From an uncultured Eubacteriales bacterium (GTDB lineage: Bacteria; Bacillota_A; Clostridia; Christensenellales; Aristaeellaceae), in the NCBI GenBank assembly GCA_900313545.1, contig OMRS01000393.1:1-14569 (forward strand): a stretch of DNA of 14,569 nucleotides, in the 5' to 3' direction. Both the position numbers and the translations under genes were made by a program. A model generated the notes under the pieces. It ran no database searches, was not told the origin of the DNA, and saw only the letters and a program-made list of their open reading frames with translations. Shown here piece by piece: positions 8,655 to 14,569 of this stretch. The number at the start of each line of letters is the position of its first letter. The first letter of the stretch is position 1.

Positions 8655-9698
8655 ATGCAAACAAACATGAAAAAAAGAGTGACCCTTCAGGACATCGCCG
8701 AACGCACCGGTGTCTCTGTTAATACCGTTTCTCATGCTCTCCGCAATAAAAGCGACATTTCGGCGGAAACCTGCCGCAGAATCCAGGAAACCGCCCGGGA
8801 AATGGGCTATACCGGAAATCAGATTGCCCGTTCTCTTCGCTCAGGCCGTACACACATCATCGCAGTCATCCTCGGCGGACTTTCCAATCCGTTCTATGGA
8901 ATTATGGCTGATGCCATTCAGGATGCCGCCCAGTACAAGGGCTACACGGTCATGATCATGTGCTCACGGGAAAACCCGGATCTTGAACTGCAGATGGCCG
9001 AGGAAGCCATTGCCCGTTGTTCGGACGGCGTGATTCTCTTCCCGAGCACCGGCTGCGAAAAAACGATCCAGCGTTTCAGGGAGGCCCGGATGCCTTTTGT
9101 TCTTGTCGCCCGTCTTCCAGGCGAAGGCATCGCCGACGGCGTTGTCTGGGACGAGACGGAAGGCGCCTATCTGGCCACCCGCCACCTGATCGAATCCGGC
9201 CGGCGCAAGCTCGTCTATGTATCCGACTATAATATCATCTACTCCACCGAGCACCGCATGGAAGGTTTCCGTAAAGCCTGCGACGAAGCCGGCATTCCGG
9301 AAAGCGACCGCTGTTTCCTGCAGTCCACAGGCACCTCCGGCTCCGGAGACAACGAACAGAAGTGGATGAAACCGCTTCTCAACAGCCTGACGGAACTCAG
9401 GCAGAAAGGCTTCAACGGTCTGTTTGTCTTCTGTGATGTGGAGGCCTGGCACATCATGCAGGCGCTGGATCAGTCGGATGAGCTTTCCCACAATGACTTC
9501 GGCATTGTGAGTATCGACAATCTGGAAAGCGCCCTCTCCTTCCCCGTTCAGCTGTGCAGCGTCGGGTATTCCTTTAAGGATATCGCCGCCAACAGCATCC
9601 GACTGCTGCGCAAACGGATTCATGGGGATACCGGTGCTCCGGAGAAAGTGGTTCTGCCCGTCCACCTGGTCTGCCGCGGCAGCTGCGGCAACCCCTGA
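8655..9698 (+). CDS. LacI/GalR-family transcriptional regulator
   Basis: 347 residues, normal family length. N-terminal helix-turn-helix at about residues 9-28 (VTLQDIAERTGVSVNTVSHA), then the hinge helix ARSLRSGR at about 58-65 with the leucine that intercalates at the central CpG of LacI-type operators. The rest is a periplasmic-binding-like sensor domain (AVILGGLSNPFYGIMADA near 69-86; DGVILFPS near 123-130) ending in a typical LVCRGSCG tail. The ATG at 8655 is chosen for AGGTGG nine nt upstream; an in-frame ATG at 8667 and a TTG at 8646 are alternatives. It is transcribed away from the operator-bearing promoter, so it probably represses (or locally controls) the divergent sugar genes in response to a sugar. 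The effector is not identifiable; arabinose or an arabino-oligosaccharide would fit abfA. Confidence 0.94.
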   Translation: MQTNMKKRVTLQDIAERTGVSVNTVSHALRNKSDISAETCRRIQETAREMGYTGNQIARSLRSGRTHIIAVILGGLSNPFYGIMADAIQDAAQYKGYTVMIMCSRENPDLELQMAEEAIARCSDGVILFPSTGCEKTIQRFREARMPFVLVARLPGEGIADGVVWDETEGAYLATRHLIESGRRKLVYVSDYNIIYSTEHRMEGFRKACDEAGIPESDRCFLQSTGTSGSGDNEQKWMKPLLNSLTELRQKGFNGLFVFCDVEAWHIMQALDQSDELSHNDFGIVSIDNLESALSFPVQLCSVGYSFKDIAANSIRLLRKRIHGDTGAPEKVVLPVHLVCRGSCGNP

Positions 9699-10091
9699 AC
9701 AGGAACAGGCCCCTTTATCCACTTGGCTGAGGACGGTCTCATGCCGTGCGCACCCGCTGCAACGCCGTACAGGTTGTGGACATATCCGTGTTTCCCATCC
9801 GGCGCTGTACCCTTATCCCGGCTGCCGTCTCCACTTGCGGAAAAGTCGGAGCAGTCGACAGGACAGATGCGGATCGTGGGGCATCAGCTTCTTGGCGCCA
9901 GCATAAACAGCCCCGTTCGGATGAACGGGGCTGCAGTAAACATCATCAGGCCAGGGGAGCATGTCTTTGCCGGAATTCATCTTTGAAGATGGCGTTTCTT
10001 TTTCCGACGGGGCGGAAGTATGCCATGCGCCGCCTGTATCTGAAGTCAGGTGAAATCAGGCCTTCTGCTGGCTTTCCACAGATGCGGGAAA
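9699..10091. other. Gene-free spacer between convergent genes
   Basis: No supported gene on either strand. It holds the hairpin at 9908-9933 and otherwise GC-rich sequence with no recognised element. Confidence 0.5.
9908..9933 (+). terminator. Candidate terminator of the regulator gene
   Basis: Perfect 11-bp stem (CAGCCCCGTTC with GAACGGGGCTG), 4-nt loop. There is no T-tract on the plus strand and only TTTATG on the minus strand, and it lies 210 bp beyond the regulator stop. It sits between convergent genes, so a terminator or transcript-stabilising role is plausible but not shown. Confidence 0.4.
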
Positions 10092-10115
10092 AGCGCTGCC
10101 CGTGACGGCAGCGCT
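10092..10115 (-). terminator. Terminator of the two-esterase operon
   Basis: 9-bp GC-rich stem (AGCGCTGCC with GGCAGCGCT), 6-nt loop, followed on the minus strand by TTTCCC. It starts 22 bp after the tannase-family stop codon. Confidence 0.7.
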
Positions 10116-10137
10116 CCTCATCTGATTTGCAATTGTT

Positions 10138-11931
10138 TTATTTCATGCATTCCCGGACCCATGCGATGAAGTTGGCCGTCGAAGAACCGGTACGCTCCGC
10201 TTCGGTGTGGCCCTGGCCCCATACGGTTTCAAAGTCGACCTGAGTTCCTTCAGCATAGGCTTCCGCCGCCAGCGCCAGATTGATCTCCGTGCACAGGGCG
10301 GTATCTCCCTGATTGATGCCGGTACGGATTCGCCAGCAGGCAGCGGGCTCGGAAGTCCGGTATCCGGCATACGCGGGAGAAAGATAGTACATCGGATTAT
10401 ACATGTTCAGACGCACATCCACGGTATTGCCCAGCGCGTCCTGCTTCGCAAGATCCTCCGCAAAGGCCGCTTCATATTCGCTGCCCTGAACAAGCCCGGC
10501 CAGGATCGCGTCAAAGTGGGCCCCGCTGCCATCGCCGTAGCCGAAAAGGATGTTTTCTCCCTGGGTGGGATTCAGCTGGTCAAAGGCGGCGATTCCCTTT
10601 GAGGCGTTCTTGAGCGCCAGGGTGAAGGCCGCCACGCTGGTGATGGTCACGGTGTTGGTCTCTTCATCCCATGCGACCCATTCACCGTTTGCGTTCAGGG
10701 CATCGATATAGGCCTGCTTCGTCTCATAGGTGCCGCTGAGAGACAGCGCGGAGGAGGTGCTGTCCGTGCGGGTGATGCCGTCCATTTCCTCATAGGCGGT
10801 TTCCTGCTGCGGTGCTTCACCGCCCGGGCCAGGCATCCCGCCAGTTGCAAAGTCAGGCCTTTCGCTGTTGCCGGGCCCCGGAAAGCCGCCCTCCGGGCCG
10901 GCGAAATTGCCGCCGCGCATGCCGCCCGTACCGCCCCGCCCGCCAAATCCGCGGGAGGAAGAAGCGGTGTACGGGAATTCCGTATCGCTCAGGAAATGCT
11001 CCAGGGAAGTCTCGATGACACCCTTCACATAATCATAATAGCTCCCGCTCTGATAAATGCCATCCCTGCTTTCAGCCAGAACCAGCGCGGTGCCGTTTTC
11101 ATCCGTCAGTCCCAGGCTGTTGATGGTCTTTGCGAAAGCCAGGGCCATAGCGTCAGAGTAAGCCTGTTCTTCTCCGCTGAGACCGGAGCGGGTGTTGCCC
11201 ATGTTCCATTCATAGGCTTCATCCGCGATATCCAGGTTGGTGATGGGGCACCAGCACATGCTGCCCTTCACCGCGTCGCTTTCCGTCATCACCGCGCCGA
11301 TGGCCGCCAGATAGGGCGTGTACAGCTCGCTGTTGCCGCTGGCGCCGAGCAGCGCGCTCTGCGCGCCGCCGCCGCTCATGCCCAGGGAGAAGATGCTGTC
11401 CATATCGCCGGGCAGCAGATTTTTGTTGTAGCGGGCATACCGGATCGCCGCCTTGAAATCCGTCACACCGGCGGGCGCACCGGCGTCACGGCCCCGGGCT
11501 CCGGCGAAAAGCACGATCATGCCTTCGCTGGTGTAATCCGGGATGCTGCCGTACCCCATGGAGCTGGAATAGCCGGCGGGTGCAGCCATGGCGGAGTAGC
11601 CGGGCGTGTTCACCGGGATGATCAGCGGAGCCGATGCTGCCGTATACTGGCCGGCAGCGCCGGACGCATTGACGGTGCAGGTATAGGTCCCGTCGCCGTT
11701 GTCCGTGCCCGTAAAGTAGGCGCCGGGCACGAAAATGCCCATGGTTTCATAGCTGCTGTCAGCCGGGGCGGCGGCATAGGACAGGCCCACCTGCCAGTAG
11801 ACATCGTCCGGGGCTTCATACCGCCATTTCGTCATGTCGATCCTTGCGGGCAGGGTTTCACCTTCCGCAAAGCAGGAAACACAGGAGAGCATCAGTACAA
11901 GTGCCATCATGCAGACAAGAAACTTCCGCAT
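10138..11931 (-). CDS. Secreted tannase-family alpha/beta hydrolase (bacterial tannase / feruloyl esterase-like)
   Basis: 597 residues. The N-terminal signal peptide (MRKFLVCMMALVLMLSCVSC) is followed by AEG; cysteines 17 and 20 do not fit a good lipobox, so secretion rather than lipid anchoring is likelier. The fold matches the Lactobacillus plantarum tannase family from memory: an AGARGRD block, FKAAIRYARYNKNLLPGD, the nucleophile elbow LGMSGGGAQSALLGASG with Ser186, CPITNLDIADEAYEW, IAAFDQLNPTQGENILFG, and CWRIRTGINQGDTA with Asp543. His575 in WGQGHTEAE completes the triad. Such enzymes cleave gallate or other hydroxybenzoate/hydroxycinnamate esters; the exact ester is unknown. A Gly/Pro-rich low-complexity stretch (about 325-375) is inserted between the lid region and the C-terminal half, making the protein longer than the roughly 470-residue Lactobacillus enzyme. 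It is the second gene of an operon: its TAAGGAGG ribosome site overlaps the stop of the upstream esterase, 14 nt before its ATG. Confidence 0.87.
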   Translation of the reverse strand: MRKFLVCMMALVLMLSCVSCFAEGETLPARIDMTKWRYEAPDDVYWQVGLSYAAAPADSSYETMGIFVPGAYFTGTDNGDGTYTCTVNASGAAGQYTAASAPLIIPVNTPGYSAMAAPAGYSSSMGYGSIPDYTSEGMIVLFAGARGRDAGAPAGVTDFKAAIRYARYNKNLLPGDMDSIFSLGMSGGGAQSALLGASGNSELYTPYLAAIGAVMTESDAVKGSMCWCPITNLDIADEAYEWNMGNTRSGLSGEEQAYSDAMALAFAKTINSLGLTDENGTALVLAESRDGIYQSGSYYDYVKGVIETSLEHFLSDTEFPYTASSSRGFGGRGGTGGMRGGNFAGPEGGFPGPGNSERPDFATGGMPGPGGEAPQQETAYEEMDGITRTDSTSSALSLSGTYETKQAYIDALNANGEWVAWDEETNTVTITSVAAFTLALKNASKGIAAFDQLNPTQGENILFGYGDGSGAHFDAILAGLVQGSEYEAAFAEDLAKQDALGNTVDVRLNMYNPMYYLSPAYAGYRTSEPAACWRIRTGINQGDTALCTEINLALAAEAYAEGTQVDFETVWGQGHTEAERTGSSTANFIAWVRECMK

Positions 11932-11945
11932 GGAATAACGCCTCC

Positions 11946-12896
11946 TTATTTCGCCTGCCGGAACAGCCAGTCACGGACGGCTTCCAGCTTATACGCGTAG
12001 TCAAATGAAGTCATATGCTCCCCGGCCGGGCCGCCGGACTGTCCGTTTGCCGTCGTACTGCCTTGTGTAAAGGTCACAAAATTGGCATTGCATCCCTCGG
12101 CCAGCAGGCTTGCGACCGCCGCGTTCTGGGCGGCCGCGTCGTCCTGGGCGCTCCACCCGGCATGGCTGTACGCCGCGCCGTCGGCATCAAACGCAGCCAG
12201 CAGCTCTGCCTGTCCGGCAGACGCCTTGGGGTCCCCGGCCGCGACGATGTAGAAGAAAGGCTTCTGCTCCAGACCGCTCAGCTGGCTGACATCCCACTGG
12301 CTGCCGACAAACAGATAAGCCGCGAAGAAATCGGGATAAGCGGTGCTCTCATAGAAAGAGGTCATGCCGCCCATGGACTGGCCGGTGGTATAGATGCGAT
12401 TTGTGTCGATGGCATAGGTTTTTGTCAGGGATGTCAGCATTCGCATGGCCACGTCGATCTGCGCAGAATGGTTGTGACTGTCGTCGACGATGGTTTCGGT
12501 GAAAACGGGAACCACGATGAAGCAGGGATGTTTGGCCTGCTCCGCATCCGTCGCCCAGACAAGACCTCCCCAGCCCTGGGTGAGCACGGCGTCCGTGCCT
12601 TTGCCCACGACACTGGAATCCGGGATGAACTGGAGCAGCGGATAGGACTGACCGGCGTCATAGTTTTCCGGAATGTACAGCTGGTACTGCAGGCTGGTGC
12701 CCGTTTCGGCATCCTCATAGGTCATCAGCTGGAACTTTGGCGCGACCTCTGCGATCATGGCCTGCAGTTCGGCATCGCCGGACTTGTCCGCCATACCCCC
12801 GGGACCGCCGCGTCCGCCGCCAGGGCCCTCGCCAAAGGCCGCAGCAGAAGTGCAGAGCATTGAAAGTGCAAGAACCAACGATAGAATCTTTTTCAT
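11946..12896 (-). CDS. Secreted esterase/peptidase-like alpha/beta hydrolase (COG4099-like)
   Basis: 316 residues. Signal peptide MKKILSLVLALSMLCTSAAA with cleavage likely after AAA or AFG. The mature N-terminus is Gly-rich (GPGGGRGGPGG, about 24-34). The alpha/beta hydrolase part begins with LQYQLYIPENYD (69-80) and has the nucleophile elbow GQSMGG with Ser174, Asp222 in AAGDPKA, and His294 in GEHMTSF, a complete triad in the right order. This matches the predicted esterase/peptidase group related to PHB depolymerase and feruloyl esterases; the usual HGAG-type oxyanion segment is replaced by FIPDSSVVGKG. The real substrate is unknown, with an acyl or aromatic ester of plant polysaccharide likely from context. 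Start at 12896 follows AGGAGG; in-frame ATGs further upstream (to 12974) lack a ribosome site and a signal peptide. It is the first gene of the operon with the tannase-family gene. Confidence 0.87.
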   Translation of the reverse strand: MKKILSLVLALSMLCTSAAAFGEGPGGGRGGPGGMADKSGDAELQAMIAEVAPKFQLMTYEDAETGTSLQYQLYIPENYDAGQSYPLLQFIPDSSVVGKGTDAVLTQGWGGLVWATDAEQAKHPCFIVVPVFTETIVDDSHNHSAQIDVAMRMLTSLTKTYAIDTNRIYTTGQSMGGMTSFYESTAYPDFFAAYLFVGSQWDVSQLSGLEQKPFFYIVAAGDPKASAGQAELLAAFDADGAAYSHAGWSAQDDAAAQNAAVASLLAEGCNANFVTFTQGSTTANGQSGGPAGEHMTSFDYAYKLEAVRDWLFRQAK

Positions 12897-12964
12897 AATG
12901 GGGATCCTCCTCTTCAGCATTCTGATATCCGGTCTTACGCTTTCGCTGCACGATATCGCGATGC

Positions 12965-12973
12965 ATTGTAGCA
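12965..12973 (-). promoter_or_regulatory. Extended -10 promoter of the esterase operon
   Basis: Minus strand TGC-TACAAT (TG extension at 12971-12973, -10 at 12965-12970); no good -35, as allowed for extended -10 promoters. Two overlapping 8-bp palindromes, ATCGCGAT (12955-12962) and CGATATCG (12951-12958), lie at the predicted start. Further down the leader, CGAAAGCGTAAG (12935-12946) partly resembles a CcpA cre site. Confidence 0.5.
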
Positions 12974-13010
12974 CAGAAACCTAAAACCAACTTAAAAAAA
13001 CGCGTATATT

Positions 13011-13577
13011 TTTCGTGCTGTGCCATCCGGAGCTTCCGGTCTCTCTGCTGCCTGCGGGTCAAGGTGGCGGTCTCAAGGGCAGGGGAGCGGATACCCCGCT
13101 CATCCGGGGCATGGAAGCCGCCTCCGGACAGATTGACAGAAGAAGGATGGCTGCAGGTCCTGCAGTTGCCCGAGGAGATGAAGGCCGAAGGGTTTTCCTT
13201 CGCTTCTCCGGTCAGGCCCCGGCAGCGTTCTGCATGTCGCTGCCCCCCGGAGCGTGCCGCATTGATGTCCGGCATCAGGTCCGCCAGGGCATTTGTGCCG
13301 ATGGCTGTCAGGCGGGCGGGGCCTTGACGCCGGTGTCCCGGCCGGCTTCCTCATGCCTTTCGCAATGCCTGCGTCACGTTGTCGACGGTGCTTTGATACG
13401 GACCCTCAGCCTGGCGGGCATGCCCTGTACGGGTTCCCCTTTGTCATGATGCTGGCACACGGTGGTGAAAACGGATAAGAGGGCTAGGTGAAGAATCCAG
13501 AGTCTTCGATGGTCTCCTGCAATGATGGATTTCGCGCTGCAGGCTTTCTTCCGGAGATAATGGACGGGGGAGGCAGA
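13011..13577. other. Gene-free GC-rich spacer
   Basis: Between the divergent esterase operon and the acetyltransferase. The longest open frames, on both strands, have Pro/Arg/Gly-rich random-looking translations and no supported starts. I see no RNA gene or repeat. Confidence 0.5.
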
Positions 13578-14410
13578 ATGATCAATAAAGCCGGAACACA
13601 GAAAATAGAAACGCGGAGACTGATCCTGCGGAGATTTCGGTTGGAGGATGCCGGGGAGATTATACTAACTGGGCATCCGATCCGGAGGTCGCCAGGTACC
13701 TGACATGGCCTGTACATACGAGTGTGGATGTGACAAAAAGCCTGCTCGCGGACTGGGTCACGCTCTATGCTGACGGCGGCTGCTTCAACTGGGCGATGGA
13801 ATACAGAGAAACCGGGCAGGTCATCGGCAGCATCTCTGCAGTCCATCTGAACGGAAGTGCTGAAATAGGGTACTGCATGAGCAGGGCATACTGGGGAAAG
13901 GGACTGATGCCCGAAGCTTTAGCGGCCGTGATGTCGTATCTGTTTGATGTGGCGGGCGTAAACCGTGTCGCAGGCTGCCACGACGTGAACAATCCCAGGT
14001 CCGGCCGGGTAATGGATAAAGCCGGTATGCAGCAGGAGGGGGTTCTTCGCGCAGCTGGAAAAAACAATCAGGGCATATGCGATGTCGTATGGCACGCGGC
14101 AATTCGCAGGGACCGGGAGATCCATGCGGAGCTTTCGGTTGAGCTTCAGGACACGGAATGGCCGTATGAATTTACGGACCATGACCGTACGATCGTCAGA
14201 GCCATCTGCTTTGATCGTGAAGGATACTTGTATTTCGTCAGGGGTGAAAGGGATGACGATTTCGGAAAAGCGACACTGATAGAAACATCGGGAGGCGGCG
14301 TGGAAGAAGGCGAAGACCTGACCTCCGCAGTCAAACGGGAGCTGAAGGAAGAACTGGGCGCGGATGTGGAAGTGATCCGTAAAATCGGGATTTGGAGCAA
14401 TAACGTATGA
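13578..14410 (+). pseudogene. GNAT acetyltransferase fused to a truncated Nudix hydrolase, with a frameshift
   Basis: Begins at ATG 13578 behind GGGAGG (5 nt spacing) with the RimJ/RimL-type start KIETRRLILRRFRLEDAGEI. Near 13659-13663 the frame is lost; the continuation is in the next frame (YTNWASDPEVARYLTWPV, then DVTKSLLADW) as if one T were missing from ATTTATACT. The GNAT part goes on with the acetyl-CoA-binding motif RAYWGKGLMPEA and ends near WHAAIRRD. Without a stop it enters a Nudix domain: FTDHDRTIVRAICFD and a perfect Nudix box GGVEEGEDLTSAVKREL followed by KEELGA. Nudix domains need about 60 residues more, but here a stop follows at IGIWSNNV. As it stands the gene gives only a 41-residue peptide from the normal start; an internal start such as GTG or ATG near 13721-13733 could still yield a GNAT-Nudix product lacking the first strand. 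Whether this is decay or sequencing error is unresolved. Confidence 0.82.
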
Positions 14411-14569
14411 ACATCAAAACCCATTATGATCTCTTGATTGAAGAAAACAATGATCCCTTCGTGATCCACCGGTCTTGCGGCAACACATGGAATCATGGGA
14501 TGGACAGGTATTTCTGGATCTGCTGGAACTTGCTCCATCCAAAATGGTGCTTGAGATCGGTATTGGGAC
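14407..14569 (+). pseudogene. Start of a class I SAM-dependent methyltransferase, with a frameshift (continues past window)
   Basis: ATG 14407 overlaps the upstream stop (ATGA) and has GGAG nine nt before it. The frame starts MNIKTHYDLLIEENNDPF, a familiar opening for small class I methyltransferases, then becomes meaningless. The right continuation is in another frame (DPPVLRQHMESWDGQVFLD, then SKMVLEIGIG, the SAM-binding motif I) as if one C were lost from TTCCGTGAT near 14460. The rest lies outside the window. Substrate cannot be told. Confidence 0.72.

Noticed and set aside
10996..12000. Plus-strand open frame of 334 codons opposite the tannase-family gene
   Set aside because: Antisense shadow of a clearly recognised enzyme; no ribosome site or family similarity.
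13015..13449. Plus-strand open frame of 144 codons in the right-hand spacer
   Set aside because: Pro/Arg/Gly-rich random-looking translation, no ribosome site, no recognised motif.

Overview
The window looks like chromosomal DNA from a GC-rich Clostridia-type Bacillota bacterium, probably a gut or rumen plant-fibre degrader. The evidence is strong AGGAGG-type ribosome binding sites, Gram-positive style signal peptides ending in ASA or AFA, ABC sugar transporters encoded without their own ATPase, and GH51 and tannase-family enzymes. The species cannot be fixed from the sequence.

Left part (1-5130), all on the minus strand. A solute-binding protein runs off the left edge (1-1104) behind its own promoter. 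To its right is a three-gene sugar ABC importer, transcribed right to left: solute-binding protein (3785-5044), MalF-type permease (2820-3710) and a MalG-type permease with a large extra N-terminal domain (1243-2823). The permease genes overlap by 4 bp. A strong hairpin terminator lies between the binding protein and the permeases, which would make the binding protein more abundant. No ATPase gene is present.

Middle part (5130-9700). An intracellular GH51 alpha-L-arabinofuranosidase (5594-7105, minus) is followed upstream by a decayed stretch holding the remnant of a second MalG permease (7816-8185, minus). Next come two degenerate copies of a control region, each with the same 16-bp operator-like sequence, and then a divergent LacI-family regulator (8655-9698, plus). 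The simplest reading is that the regulator once controlled a divergent transporter plus arabinofuranosidase operon, most of which has been deleted. The operator-bearing promoter remains.

Right part (9700-13010, minus). A two-gene operon encodes two secreted alpha/beta hydrolases: a COG4099-like esterase (11946-12896) and a tannase-family esterase (10138-11931) with a Gly/Pro-rich insertion. Both carry Gly-rich low-complexity segments. Together with the arabinofuranosidase and importer they fit a scheme in which outer esterases strip aromatic acids from plant polysaccharide or tannin, an importer takes up oligosaccharides, and the cytoplasmic enzyme releases L-arabinose. The link is inferred from function and proximity only.

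Far right (13578-14569, plus). A GNAT acetyltransferase with a one-base frameshift is fused to a Nudix hydrolase lacking its C-terminal half, and overlaps the start of a SAM-dependent methyltransferase that also carries a one-base frameshift. This is either a decaying cassette or a patch of poor sequence quality.

Spacers of 350-600 bp between the transcription units are GC-rich and show no convincing genes.
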